64,000 nucleotides of DNA from NCBI RefSeq assembly GCF_030247195.1, contig NC_080672.1, forward strand, positions 375,448,166 through 375,512,165, given 5' to 3'. The position numbers and the translations under genes were made by a program. Below the pieces are notes generated by a model. The model ran no database searches. It saw only the letters and a list, made by a program, of their open reading frames with translations, and was not told the DNA's origin. Positions 10,994 to 22,664 of the stretch are shown one piece after another (within the stretch, counting starts at the first letter, position 1; each line of letters opens with the position of its first letter). This stretch comes from Topomyia yanbarensis. Its lineage: Eukaryota > Arthropoda > Insecta > Diptera > Culicidae.

Positions 10994-13093
10994 GCACCAC
11001 CTTATTGGGACTTAGAAAAAATTGCGATTTTCAAATGTCTTCAAAATTCTCAAAATATTCGAACGTTTTGCACAACCAGAATAGCTTACCTCCTAAATTA
11101 GACGATTACGAATCTTTCTATACTAATTAGAGCGTTGTCCGTTCAGTTATGTCGTAGTGGTGTATTTTTGAAAATAGTGCATCGAAAAAATCGAAAATCG
11201 TATGGGAAATCAAAACATAGTACTCTTTCACAGCTCCTAACTGAGATACGGCTTGACGGATTGACTCCAAATTAGCTCACCTCCTAGTCAAGATATCACT
11301 AAAGCTAATTCTGATAAGACTACATGATTATTTACAGCAGGAATTGAGTGGTGTATTTTGTAAAATTGATTTGATAATTTTTTGAATGTCCGCCCATGTT
11401 GGCAACCGTGTGTTTGTTATTATTTTCGCGTGCACAATAAGTAAACCAACGAAAAATGGACATAATTATATAATAGAAAATAAAACCAAGATAAAGTTCG
11501 TCATATCCACCTATTTCATTATGATTGGATTGAGTTGGTATCTAAACGATTGAACATAATCGACTGTTTACACAATTACTGTATAGAAAACCGTAAATAG
11601 TGAAAAATGCTGGTTCCAATAGTTGACCGATTTGCATCCATTGTTCACAGTATGCAAAAGTGTATTATGCGTGTAGCAAGCGTTGGGAGTATACATCTCG
11701 TGCCGTGCAGGCGATGTATTACGACATCGACGATCGAAAAAGCATGAGCATATTAGTATATTTCAATCAGTGATGCAGAATATTAACTTGCTAGATATTG
11801 AAATTTTACATTCGAGTGTACAAATAGGCAATGTTTTACTTCTTGCTGTTTATGAAAACAAAGCAAGCGTGACTTTTTCTGCTTTTTCTCACTTTTCGCT
11901 ACAACATAATATTTAAATTTTCTCTTCTCCGGCATAGTATGAGACGATTTTAAATATCTAATGTCCTCGAAACTACTAGTTTCGCATTGATACACAGAAA
12001 TATCGAACGCAAAAACTATACGATTTTGATACGGCAGTTTACTGAGAAACTGGAAAATATTTTAATTTTCAACACGATGAAAAACAATAATTATAAACAT
12101 GGCCTCGGAGTAAACTAAGATGCTGAAATAATGTTTTCAACTCAACGTAATGCCTATATGTTAATAAGAAATCAAAAATTACAATCGCATGGACTCATTA
12201 GGCTTTAGAGCGGAAAATCAATAGAACCAAGAGCACTTGCCCAAACTTTCTCAAAACCATACAATGATTCATCAAACTTGACAGTTCTTCGACTTTTTTT
12301 TACGACCATACATCATATAACTACCACAATAACATACGACCATGCGTCATAATGTCCGAAAAGGAATACATCAGAAGGTCTGACACGTTATAATACATAA
12401 TTAGTGAGTAATGAGATCCGAACGCCAATGTTCATTAGTGGCGTGACCAGGATATTAGTGACACGGAAACTTGCCAATCAAAGGTGTCCGCAAAATGACA
12501 AGCAAAGTGTTGTAGAGGAGAATTTTACGACAATATTCCGGTGTGAACGGATTTGCATGTATAATCACATAGAAAAATATGATCGTTTATACAAAAAAGG
12601 TTATTTATTTTCATATTGTTGGCATATTCTTCGAAGACATCTCTGAAACCTGTATGAGGGCACACACAGGAAAAATAATGCTATTTTCGATGAAGAAAGT
12701 CCGTGTTCTCAGCATGCTTCATAGAGATTTAGTGTTCTCGGCAAAGATTCTTTGATAAATTGAGCTATATTTTGACCTTTTCGGCTTTGATCTAGATCAG
12801 TTATATCTTTTCTACGGGAAAGTTTTTTTGTTTTTATATTTTCGGCTCACTCACGTAGATGGCGTATGACATTTCATGAAAAATACCTTCAAATATATAT
12901 AATAATATATAGCACACTACAAGTGCAATCTAAGTTTCAAAAGAGACCTCAAGAGCGCCATAAAACCTCAATTGTTACTAGGGTTGCGACTGGATTTATT
13001 GCGGTGCATTTTTAAATGGTGAATGATAAAATATTATTACTCAAAAATGTTTGCATTTGCATATTGACAAATTACATAAATTATAATATACCT
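10994..13093. other. Intergenic, no feature recognised
   Basis: Unassigned AT-rich DNA directly upstream of the RTE insertion. Short open frames show no domain. Confidence 0.45.
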
Positions 13094-14759
13094 TCAAGTA
13101 GTACGAAGAACACCTGAACGGCGATGCAGCAGATGACGAGGATGGCACGGTAACGCACCTGGGAGCACGCGAGGAAGACATTACACTACCGGCACCGGAT
13201 CTCCAAGAAATCCAGGAGGAGATTAGCCGGCGCAAAAATAATAAAGCCGCTGGGGTTGACCAAATACCAAGCGAGCTACTAAAACACGGTGGCGAGCCAC
13301 TGGCTAAAGCGCTGCACTGGGTGATTACCAAGATTTGGGAGGAGGAGATTTTACCGGAGGAGTGGATGGAAGGTGTCGTGTGTCCTATCTACAAAAAGGG
13401 CGACAAGCTGGATTGCTGTAATTACCGAGCAATCACCCTGCTGAACGCCGCCTACAAGGTACTCTCCCAAATACTATGCCGTCGACTATCACCAATTGCA
13501 AGAGAGTTCGTGGGGCAGTACCAGGCAGGTTTCATGAGCGAACGATCTACCACGGACCAGGTGTTCGCTCTTCGTCAAGTACTGCAGAAATGCCGCGAGT
13601 ACAATGTGCCCACACATCATTTGTTCATCGACTACAAAGCCGCATACGACACTATCGATCGAGATCAGCTATGGCAGATTATGCACGAGTACAGATTTCC
13701 GGACAAACTGACGCGATTAGTGAAGGCGACGATGGATCGGGTGATGTGCGTAGTACGTGTCTCAGGGACGCTCTCGAGTCCCTTCGAATCACGCAGAGGG
13801 TTACGGCAAGGTGATGGTCTCTCGTGTCTGTTATTCAACATCGCGCTGGAAGGTGTAATCAGAAGAGCAGGGATCGACACGAGTGGTACGATTTTCACAA
13901 AGTCCGTTCAGCTACTTGGCTTCGCCGATGACGTTGATATTATTGCACGAAACTTTGAGAAGATGGAGGAAGCCTACATCAGACTGAAAAGAGAAGCCAA
14001 GCGCGTCGGACTTGCCATCAACACGTCGAAGACAAAGTACATGATAGGAAGAGGTTCACGAGAAGAGAATGAGAACCGCCCGCCTCGAGTTTGCATCGGT
14101 GGCGACGAAATCGAGGTGGTTGAAGAGTTCGTGTACTTGGGCTCACTGGTGACCGCCGACAATGATACCAGCAGAGAGATTCGTAGACGCATCGTGGCAG
14201 GAAATCGTGCTTACTTTGGCCTCCGCAAGACACTTCGGTCGAACAGAGTTCGCCGTCGTACGAAGTTGACCATCTACAAGACGCTGATTAGACCGGTAGT
14301 TCTCTACGGGCACGAGACCTGGACCATGCTCGTGGAGGACCAACGCGCACTTGGTGTCTTCGAACGGAAAGTGCTGCGTACCATCTACGGTGGAGTGCAG
14401 ATGGAAGACGGCACATGGAGACGGCGAATGAACCATGAGTTGCATCAGCTGTTGGGGGAGCCACCCATCTGTCATGCTGCGAAAATCGGACGACTACGGT
14501 GGGCCGGGCACGTAGCCAGAATGTCGGACAATAGCCCGGTGAAAACGGTTCTCAATTGCAATCCGACCGGTACAAGAAGACGTGGCGCGCAGCGAGCACG
14601 ATGGATCGACCAGGTGGAAGACGATTTGCGGACCCTTCGCAGACTGCGTGGCTGGCGACGAGCGACCATGGACCGAGTGGAATGGAGGAATCTTTTGTAT
14701 ACGGCACAGGCCACTTCGGCCTTAATCTGTTAATAAATAAATAAATAAATCAAGTAGTA
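13094..14759 (+). mobile_element. 5'-truncated RTE-type LINE with target duplication
   Basis: The insert runs from about 13104 to 14749. It is flanked by a perfect direct repeat TCAAGTAGTA at 13094-13103 and 14750-14759, the expected target-site duplication. The 5' end starts mid-ORF, typical of incomplete target-primed reverse transcription. The 3' end is a short TAAA microsatellite (TAATAAATAAATAAATAAAT) directly after the stop codon, with almost no 3' UTR, as known for RTE-clade elements. GC content is far above the flanks. The perfect duplication and uninterrupted frame mark it as one of the youngest insertions in the window. Confidence 0.9.
13105..14733 (+). CDS. RTE-type reverse transcriptase, 5'-truncated, frame open
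   Basis: An open frame of about 542 codons starts at the truncation point, so there is no authentic start; the first Met is at 13321. Counting from 13105, the N-terminal part carries KNNKAAGVDQIPSELLKHGG (finger entry), then YKKGDKLDCCNYRAI, FIDYKAAYD at about residue 174 (palm block A, first catalytic Asp), RGLRQGDGLS at about 231 (block B) and FADDVDII at about 273 (catalytic Asp pair). Downstream are VEEFVYLGSLVT, the thumb region and GRLRWAGHVARM near residue 465, all characteristic of RTE-type pol proteins. The endonuclease domain, which should precede the RT, is missing. The product could not retrotranspose itself, although the RT core looks intact. No RNase H is present. Clade is assigned from motifs; a nearby non-LTR clade is possible. 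Confidence 0.88.
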   Translation, partial: EEHLNGDAADDEDGTVTHLGAREEDITLPAPDLQEIQEEISRRKNNKAAGVDQIPSELLKHGGEPLAKALHWVITKIWEEEILPEEWMEGVVCPIYKKGDKLDCCNYRAITLLNAAYKVLSQILCRRLSPIAREFVGQYQAGFMSERSTTDQVFALRQVLQKCREYNVPTHHLFIDYKAAYDTIDRDQLWQIMHEYRFPDKLTRLVKATMDRVMCVVRVSGTLSSPFESRRGLRQGDGLSCLLFNIALEGVIRRAGIDTSGTIFTKSVQLLGFADDVDIIARNFEKMEEAYIRLKREAKRVGLAINTSKTKYMIGRGSREENENRPPRVCIGGDEIEVVEEFVYLGSLVTADNDTSREIRRRIVAGNRAYFGLRKTLRSNRVRRRTKLTIYKTLIRPVVLYGHETWTMLVEDQRALGVFERKVLRTIYGGVQMEDGTWRRRMNHELHQLLGEPPICHAAKIGRLRWAGHVARMSDNSPVKTVLNCNPTGTRRRGAQRARWIDQVEDDLRTLRRLRGWRRATMDRVEWRNLLYTAQATSALIC

Positions 14760-16199
14760 TGTGAAAAACATCAAAACAAAAAACTCTACTGAAAAAGTTT
14801 TCAATTCCTCTACCGTCTCTGTCCAAAGATAGAGCTGATCTACATCAGATAATAATTATCGAAATGCTTAATTTTACCCGATATACTTTCTCGAAGTCAT
14901 CAAAGCTCCAGGATGCATACCTAGAGCGCTAGAGATTTTGTTCGTTGAAAGTACCATGAAAATGGGTATTTGTTTTATTTAGAACCGGTTTATTATCGAT
15001 GTACTCTGAATATAGTAAAATTGACCTGTTACCCACAAACAAAATAATTGGACATCGATAAATTCGATAACCGTATAGGGAATTAAAATATAATGTTCTT
15101 TTCGAGCTCATGGCTATATCACGTCTGAATACATTAGTGTCTGAAATATTTTGCCTTCTAATTAAGATAACATCATTGTTCACTGCAGAAATTGATTGTA
15201 CTATATCAGAAAAATGATTCGAATAATTTAAATTGTCTATTCATACTGGTAACTAAGTGTATTACTGCTGATCGCTTGCGCAATATGAATATGACGAAAA
15301 ATAGGAATAATTAGGGAATCAAAACTAAATAGACATAATTCGAAATATGAAATAAATGTACATACAAAGAAAAAATCATGGTTTTAGAATTTTTCTGAAT
15401 TCGATTCATTATTCAAATGTATGTCATGCGCGTAGCAAACAATCAGGGGTTAGCGTGTGATGTTGCACGAGTGATATAATGCCACTGACGACCAAGTAAT
15501 GCGTTGTTTACAAACTAGGGTGCTTTCGGGTTTGGTATTGTATTGCGCAAGTAAGAGCGCAAACATTATCGTAACGTTTGAGAGTGTTTCTCATATAGTT
15601 AGACAGCGAAAAACGTTGATGCATGTGCGCTCCTGAAGAATTGTTTTGAGTGTGGATACTTCTGTCGGAGTTTCTGTAACCGTCGAAGTTTGCCAGTATG
15701 GCTAAAGAAGCTTTGAATTCCGGTTATGGGCGTAGAACTACAATTACAAGCTATTGCCAGATCAGAACATCGTAACAAAAAACTATCAGAACTGTAGCTC
15801 CCATTGATACTTGTTATAATTTACTGTTATTTTAACTATTAACGAAAGCTGATTTATAATACAACTTGTAACAAATTGCGTTATAATCTTGTTATGCTAT
15901 ACTGATCGGGTAGGCTAAACATTTTAGAAAAATTTCCACTATTCTACATTCATTACAACAATCATTGTAATTGAGGAACCGGTAACCGGATCTACATAAA
16001 ATTCAATAGCAGCCGATGGGAGTGTTACCCATTTCATTTGAAGCTGTTTGTGAAAATTGGTTCAGCCATTTCCAGGAAAATAATGTGCCATTTTTGGTTT
16101 CAAACATACACACAAATGCATATACACACTCATACACATTTCTGGGGGTAGTATAGACGATAGTTCCGATAGACGCTAGACGCTAGAGAGCGCGCCAGC
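14760..16199. other. Intergenic, no gene recognised
   Basis: AT-rich, unassigned. The 3' part (16090-16140) contains an ACAC/CATAC-rich stretch that may be the edge of a mobile element. Confidence 0.4.
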
Positions 16200-16700
16200 A
16201 TGTAGTGAGATTTGACAGTGGACTCTGTTGAATCTATATAAAAGGCTACATAAATCCGCAGGCAGTTTCGTCAGTCAAGTTTGAACCGCGTAAGGTTAAC
16301 TAGCCTATCGCCGGAGTGCCATATAAGGATTGATACCACTAGGATTCTAATTCTGGACGTGGAGAAAGAATTCATAGGAATGGTAATACAGATCGACAAC
16401 CACGCTGGTAAGGATGTGCGACACCTCACCGAATCGGCAAGTGAGCCAATGATATCAGGTGCCCCGCCCCGTCCCGTCCCGTTAAATCTTTGGTAAATCA
16501 CTAACGTTCGAAACCCGGCACCTTAGCCGGTGGAAGTAATCTCAATTAGTGCCGATCCGGCTCTAAACGTAGTAATTTATGAAGGACAACCACAACTCTC
16601 AAATGCAAAGGTAACCATGGGACCATATAGAGACGACTGCTTACTACGGGCATAGATAGCGGCTTAGAGTTGGGCCCCAATATGCCTGGGAGATAACAAC
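16200..16700 (+). other. Possible LTR or 5' region of a retroelement
   Basis: A GC-richer block begins just before a TATA box and initiator, and continues with CCCCGCCCCGTCCCGTCCCG (about 16461-16480) and ACCTTAGCCGGTGG. It ends as abruptly as it starts. The combination of a core promoter and a 400-bp untranslated GC-rich region resembles a solo LTR or LTR plus leader, but no partner repeat and no clear TG...CA ends were found. Confidence 0.35.
16235..16276 (+). promoter_or_regulatory. TATA box plus arthropod initiator
   Basis: TATATAAAAG lies at 16235-16244. Two initiator-like sites follow: GCAGTTT with A at 16264, and TCAGTC with A at 16273, which are 27 and 36 bp from the T of TATAAAAG. 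TCAGT is the arthropod initiator consensus. The match is good, but use as a promoter is inferred. Confidence 0.5.
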
Positions 16701-17066
16701 TTAACCTTCTGGAGATGGCGCTAGTATACTGAGTGCACGAGTTTTTTCAATATTTTTGGCGGCACTGTAATCATCAGTTTATCACTGAAAGTGAAAACTG
16801 GGCAGACAATTTAACTGTTTACAACATTGTCGAAGACTGCAAATCAATCCAACTTCCTTGCGAGAAGTTCTTAAAATATTAATAAAGTGATGTATGAGTT
16901 AGTTTGGCATAAAGCCAATACAAGATAGTAAAACAATGATCGATTCCCAAGACGTTAATTTTTTGGCGAAATTATGATTTGATTTAGCTGAAGAGTATGT
17001 TTGAAAGGCTTTTCGTACATGATTTGAGTAATCTTTTAACTAGAATATTTTTGTTCTACATTTCAC

Positions 17067-17197
17067 CGCCAACACTAACTTTTCAACGAAAAGAGAAAGA
17101 AGGTGTCTTCTACAAAGTCGTAGAATGAGCCATTCCCAGTAGTTTTTGTAAGAATGTTCATATAATATCTATCTTATTTTAAAAGTTAGTGTTGGCG
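17067..17197. repeat. Inverted repeat with 17-bp perfect arms
   Basis: CGCCAACACTAACTTTT at 17067-17083 is exactly inverted at 17181-17197, around a 97-bp centre. Outside the arms, TTTCAC (left) and GTGAAA (right) extend the symmetry after a gap. Probably a small foldback element; no target duplication seen. Confidence 0.65.
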
Positions 17198-18299
17198 TCT
17201 TCTATACGGTGAAATAAGGTACTTAAATTTTGTATTCAAAAGATGTGCTAAAATATTCCAAACATACTATTCAGTTAAATCCAATCATTATTTCGCAAGA
17301 AAACAAAGTTCGTGGGAATCGACAACTGAATCACCAGCATATGCTGTTAGAACCCATGCAAAACTGACTAAGACATCATTTCAATAAAAGTGTAATAACT
17401 CTCCCAAGGTAGTTGGATAAATTTTAAGTCTTTGACAAAGTTGTAGACAATGAAATTCCATGTCATATTTTCACTTACAGTTATTAACTGATGTACATAG
17501 TGCCACCTAGTGGTGAAAATGAAGTTTAGTAAATTGTTGAAAAATCCCATGAAAACTTCGAACACATTGGTCCGGTAGCTAGACTTATTCGATTTGGCTC
17601 AAATTTAGAGCAGATAGGACTAGGAACCGACTTAGGTATGTGCCGATCGAGTCTTCAAAAATTTGTTTTTCTTGCTGGGCAGTCTAATGTGCACAGACTT
17701 AACCAACGCTTGTGTAGTTTGTTTTCTAGCGAAAGGAATAGAATGATGGAAATTCAAATCGATGCCATGTGATCTGTTCCGGAGACACTCATGGATGTTC
17801 TAGAATAAGAACATTTTGTTGTTGGAACCAAACAACCCTTTAAAATACGTATATGTCAATTTCCTTTTATTTAAAAAAAAAGATTGGCGTTCCAGGACCT
17901 TGATTTTCCCTAAAACAAGAAGCAGACACCTTCAAGATGTTCTCCAGCGCTCTTATGTATTACGATCATGAAGTTTGACATGTCACGAGACGGGTTTTAT
18001 TGAGGATCAAAAATTGGCCTTCATTCCGATGAAATCAGGTTCCTGAAATATTTCGAAAAGTATCCAATACATTCAAAGCTCCTCAGAATATCGCCCAATG
18101 CAATTGTTTTGCAGAATCATGGAGTGTCATACGCAGCCAAACTGATATAAAAATCCATAAATTAGTTTTTGGATCTTCGGAAAGGAAGGTAACTTTAATA
18201 CTTCCGACAAAACATCCGGAACACAATAATTTTCGAAAAGCTGGCCTCGGTTCCTGAAACTAGATGAATTTTGTGATCGTTTTGAAAAACCCGAATCTA
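17198..18299. other. Intergenic, no feature recognised
   Basis: Unassigned AT-rich sequence between the hairpin element and the SINE. Confidence 0.45.
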
Positions 18300-18434
18300 A
18301 TGTCCTGGGTCCTAATTGACCTAGGTTCGAGTTCCGACCCCGCACATAGGGTTAGAAATTTTTCATATGAGATATTTCTAACCCGAAGAGGCGAATGACC
18401 TTAAGGTTAGAACCTCTATAATCGAAATAAAAAA
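18300..18434 (+). mobile_element. tRNA-type SINE, partial
   Basis: GGTTCGAGTTCC at 18323-18334 matches the B box of an RNA polymerase III promoter. It is followed by a body ending GGCGAATGACCTTAAGGTT, AACCTCTATAATCG and an A-rich AAATAAAAAAC tail, the layout of mosquito tRNA-derived SINEs. A convincing A box was not found, so the 5' end is unclear and the copy may be truncated. SINEs use a partner LINE's reverse transcriptase; which one cannot be told here. Confidence 0.6.
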
Positions 18435-18692
18435 CAATATTACATTGATTGAAATGGAGGTTGCGGACCGAAGAGTTAATATCAATATATACTTATGCCG
18501 CCTAATGGGATTATTTCGAACTAAGCATTTCTCCAATCGTTGACGATTTACTTGCTCTATTACTGTAGAACTCAGTTGTTTCTATATGCAACAGTTTTCG
18601 ATTTATTGTCAAATTAACGGAATATGTACTGAGTGTACGACGCGACTGCTCGTGTAGTTTTATTATGCGACTTCCAGAAAGTTAAAAACCAT

Positions 18693-18767
18693 TGTCCGCT
18701 CCGAGACACTCTCTTCGACAGGTGGGAGATGCACAAACCAAAGTGCAATCTTCTCGGGTGTGGACTG
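18693..18767 (-). repeat. Terminal repeat remnant of BEL/Pao element (3' side)
   Basis: Seventy-five bp starting TGTCCGCTCCGAGACACTC is 67/75 identical by hand count to 22590-22664, in direct orientation. The two copies bracket the BEL/Pao coding relic, so they are probably surviving parts of its LTRs or of flanking duplicated sequence. Confidence 0.6.
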
Positions 18768-19139
18768 CAATTCATTATAATTATAAATTATAATTCGTTG
18801 TCCTCTGTCGTGCGACTTGCCGTCGCGTACAAGGGCAAGTTGTTGGGGAAAGCATTCGGGTTGGATTGTAACAACGAGTCCAAATGACGAGAGAGTTCAT
18901 CAGCAGTTAGATATGGCGATGATACCACAATACCAGAAAATTACAATCTACAATGTTGAATGAATCTCCGACAGTAAGCGACAATTCGCAACAATCTCGT
19001 CAAAGATGAATATCGCTCAAACAGAGAGTGATCTGGGTTTACGACTGGACGAGCAACGGCAGCAACCTTTGGGCAAGGTTTCTCTTCAAGAGTTTTAGTT
19101 GGAAATTTCGTTGCATCAAATTTTATAAAACTGTTCGGC

Positions 19140-20885
19140 CATTCCGTCGGTTCCGACGTTAATCATGGTGAACCTTCCCTCCACAGAGATAGGTTGAAGA
19201 GATCGCTGGAGCTAGTGCCTCGGAAGGTTACATCCGCCGGGTTCTCTAAATCGGCAACATAATTCCAGATGCAACCGTCGGTGATGCGTTGGACAACCGC
19301 GATCCGATTCGCTACGAAAGTTTTATACTTGGAGGTTGAATGATGCAGCCAATGTAGCATGATTATGGAATCAAACAAAAAAATGCATCTGCACCAACGT
19401 TGAGACTTTCAATCGCGTTGCAGTAGAGATGGCTAAGGTGAACAGCAGAACAAAGTTCTAAGCGAGGAATAGTCGTATGGTGAACTGGAGGTATCCTGGA
19501 TTTGGCTGGGAGAAGATGAGCTGTGACCATCGTGGCCAACACTCCTAATGTAGATGCATGCTCCGTAAGCACGCTCGCTGGCATCGTAAAACCCATGGAG
19601 CGGAATGTTGTTTGCTGAGCCCGGTGTCTTCACCAGATGTGGAATAGAGAAAGATTTCAGTGCAGTTAGGTCGGATCGATAATTCTGCCATTCTTCCCTT
19701 AAACGATCAATGAGAGGTTCATTCCACGAATGTTTCTCCTTCCAGAACATTTGCATAAAAATCTTGGCCTTGATAATGATTGGCCCCAAGATTCCCAATA
19801 AGTCAAACAATTTGGTAATTTCTGATGCCACTACTAGCTTCGTAATGGGATGATCGATAGAAAAATCCGGAACTTTGAACCGAAACGTATCTGATTCGGG
19901 ATGCCACAGTAGGCCAAGAGTATTTGTGGAATTTTCAGCTGCACCGTCAATCTCAAGAACTGATCTGCTCTTTTAGTTCGTCAGGAACGTTGGTAAGTGT
20001 TTCGGAAGAATTCAAAGACTATCTTCTCCACTCAAACCCTGCGGTGCCGAGAATATTCTGGGCTTCACATTGAAGACTGACGGCTTCGTCTACGCTGCTC
20101 TCACCACTCAAAAAGTCATCTACATAGAAGTCCTTTCCGATTTTTGCTGGTACATCATCTTCTTTTTTCTGAATAATCGAACTGCAGCTGTTCAAGGCTG
20201 TTGCCAAATAAGGAGTGCTGGCGGTGCCATATGTTACCGTAGTGAACTCATACGGTCTTATCTCCGAATCCGTGGAATGCTGCCAGAAAATTCGCTGCAA
20301 GGTAGTATCATGAGGGTGTATCGAAATTTGGCGATTCATCCTGGTGATGGATATCACCAAAGCAATTTCTCGGATTCGAATTCGAACCACAATAGAGCAG
20401 AGAGTTTCTTGTACGGTTGGTCCAACCATAAAGCAATCATACAGAGAGATTCCCGTAGAAGACCTTCTAGACTCATCGAAAACCACTTCACACTCGTAGA
20501 ATCGATGCGGTTGACTGCAAACAGCACAGCGAGAGGTGGTTGTGTGAGTGACTGTCGCTGTATGTGCGACAGATAAACGAGACCTTTCCTTTGAGTTAGT
20601 GTGGAATCCTGTTACTTCATTGCTCAGCGAGTGCAAAATACGAGCTTGCTCGTGCAAAAAATGGATTATTTCTTCGTACGTCGGAATTTTATCTATTATT
20701 TCACCTGTTGACTTCTCCCATTCCCGTAAAGTATGCTTGTCTAGGCGAACATACACCATGTGCTTCAACAAAGAACTCCACGAGTCGGTCGACTCCCCCA
20801 ATATCGTTAATATTTTCACGGGGCGTTCGAACTGGTCAACAAGGCTCAATATAGCATCAGAAGATTCTTTTTGAACAGATTCAAT
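19140..20885 (-). pseudogene. BEL/Pao polyprotein relic: gag end fused to RT and RNase H
   Basis: Read on the minus strand. From 20885: VQKESSDAILSLVDQFERP and GESTDSWSSLL (gag), then the zinc-knuckle start CAVCSQPHRFYEC near 20530. About 70 residues later the same frame has MNRQISIHPHD, TVTYGTAST and FYVDDFLSG (near 20120), which are RT blocks. The rest of gag, the protease and the RT fingers are therefore missing by internal deletion. Further on, in other frames, come LFDLLGILGPIIIKAKIFMQ and LHGFYDASERAYGACIY (19831-19540), IPRLELCSAVHLSHL (about 19460) and FDSIIMLHWLHHS with LENPADVTFRG (19378-19200), matching the BEL/Pao RT connection and RNase H. Frameshifts separate these blocks and no integrase follows. 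It is clearly defunct. Confidence 0.85.
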
Positions 20886-20936
20886 GGCATATAGAGTGGT
20901 TCAATGGCATATATAGTGGGATCGTCGGTTCCGACA

Positions 20937-21210
20937 GCATGAAGTAACAAGTTACTTTACGCTTGTCCGGACATGCCGTAGACTCAGGTGATTCGCATTT
21001 CTAATGCCAAAAGATCTTGACTCCTACAGTAGCAGACAAAAAGTTATGTCGCCGGTGAGCTCTAAGCTTGCATATATGATCCTTCCACGCTTTTCTAAAC
21101 TTCTTTCCTTCAACTCCTTGCTCTCCCTTGAGTACTATAGCTCTTAATATTGAAAAATATACTTCACATTACAGTCCCTTGCTAATTAAATGCCGTAACA
21201 ACTGTTGACA
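20937..21210 (+). repeat. Dispersed repeat P, complete-looking copy
   Basis: Starts GGTTCCGACAGCATGAAG and includes CGGACATGCCGTAGACTCAG, GCTCTCCCTTGAGTACTATA and CTTGCTAATTAAATG. The 5' part matches 2139-2226, and the whole order matches 53200-53490. It interrupts the BEL/Pao gag frame, which is recognisable on both sides (to about 20885 and from about 21240), so it inserted after the BEL element. TTCAATGGCATATA is duplicated nearby (20879-20892 and 20900-20913). Confidence 0.6.
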
Positions 21211-21235
21211 AATTGACTTAATAGGTCGTTAACAA

Positions 21236-22049
21236 AAATGGTTAACAAAAAAAATGGTAAAAATATAGAGTGTAAACATGATTTTTAATAAGCAAACGAT
21301 AACATCGTAACGACCAACTAGTAGATCCCATGCGACCTTGTAATTATCTGTTGTCATACTGATGGTGTCTAATAGCTTCCTCACAGGCCCCTTCAGCGCG
21401 GCCATCAAGTAATGAAATTTATCAACTAACTGCAAATTGTTATTTCCGTGGATCAAAACTGTATACGCACCTCGGAAAGAAATCCTGTTATTGATATCAT
21501 CATCAAAAGTACGCAAATCAATTTTAGGTAATCGTACAACTGATGATACAGGGGCAGACACCATAGCGGCAGATCTATTGTAACGACTGGCCTTTGTGAT
21601 AATAGAAAATCTGGCAGCAAATAATATTTCTCCTCCATTTCATCCATTTTTTTAGTAAAGTCGACCACTGTTTCTGCACCATCACTTGTTAGCAGCTCAA
21701 CATTTATTGAGGTAGAAATATAGCGTTCGAAAAGCTGATCAAGTCGAGTCCCTAGTAACAATTACGGTTTTATGGCACTCTTGAAGCCTTTCTTAAAACT
21801 TAGAATGCACTTGTACTGTGCTATAAAACTAAAAATGCTACATGGGGATACACGCGAATCAATTTTATCACAATCATGCGCAGCATCGAAACCATTTATG
21901 AACTTTTCTATCGCCAAGATTGAATTCATGGTGACGCTTAGCACCTTAGATTGTTCCCTCAGTTTTGCCATTTCACAATTCAGGAATCTAAAGGACCCCC
22001 CACAACTATCAAATTTGATGGAAACTACTCCTACTCTCAATGAATTCAC
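21236..22049 (-). pseudogene. BEL/Pao gag, N-terminal relic
   Basis: Minus-strand frames from 22049 down give KLREQSKVLSVTMNSI and IEKFINGFDAAHD (amino-terminal coiled segment), then QLFERYISTSINVELL and FTKKMDEMEEKYYLLPDFL, and LPKIDLRTFDDDINNRISF with DKFHYLMAALKGPVRKLLD and NYKVAWDLLVGRYD. These correspond in order to the conserved gag region of BEL/Pao elements. At least two frame changes lie between the blocks. It ends where the repeat-P insertion starts; gag resumes at about 20885. Confidence 0.75.
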
Positions 22050-22589
22050 AAAACTGCCAACTGTAGAATGCCCAGTGTACTCACCGTAGCCACAACTACT
22101 TCAGTCTCTTACAACCACTTATCTGCTCAAGCACTCCGCGGAGCCCCTTTAGCGATGCAGGTTTTCACGTAAAGGCCCAGACAATGACGAGAATCACATA
22201 AGCAGGTTTTAACGACAAACCCGGCGAAACGCCAGGAAGAATGCTTACAACTTACTTGCGGATTTTTCAATCTACCCGCGAATAACAGGAGCAGTTCAAT
22301 TTTCACTACAACTGTGGGTTTTTTGCGAACTTTTTTATTTATATCTGGACTAATTTGTGCATATAATGCCCGACACGTTGCGTAATTTTGACCGCTCACA
22401 ATTTCATTTTCTCGTGACACACGGTTTCAAACTTCACCCAGAACCAGACCAACCTTTATCAGGAAATATTCTGCCAATCGCGTTTGGCTGCTTGGCTGGT
22501 CCGTAATCCACGCTCGGTTGAGCGGTGGTGATAATTTGGATCGCCTGATCGACCCCGATTTGATGTCCGGCTCGAAGAACCAGACAAAA

Positions 22590-22664
22590 TGTCCGCACCG
22601 GGACACTCTTTTCGACAGCTGGGGGATGCACAAACCAAAGTTCAATGCTCTCGGGTGTGGACTG
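22590..22664 (-). repeat. Terminal repeat remnant of BEL/Pao element (5' side)
   Basis: Direct-repeat partner of 18693-18767. It lies upstream of gag in element orientation, as a 5' LTR fragment should. The flanking 22430-22590 does not match the other side, so the full LTR extent is unknown. Confidence 0.55.

Noticed and set aside
18321..18345. Possible tRNA gene at the GGTTCGAGTTCC box
   Set aside because: No cloverleaf or A box could be drawn, and the following body and A-rich tail fit a SINE.
20070..20576. 168-codon plus-strand frame
   Set aside because: Antisense to the BEL/Pao gag-RT relic, which carries the zinc-knuckle and YVDD motifs.
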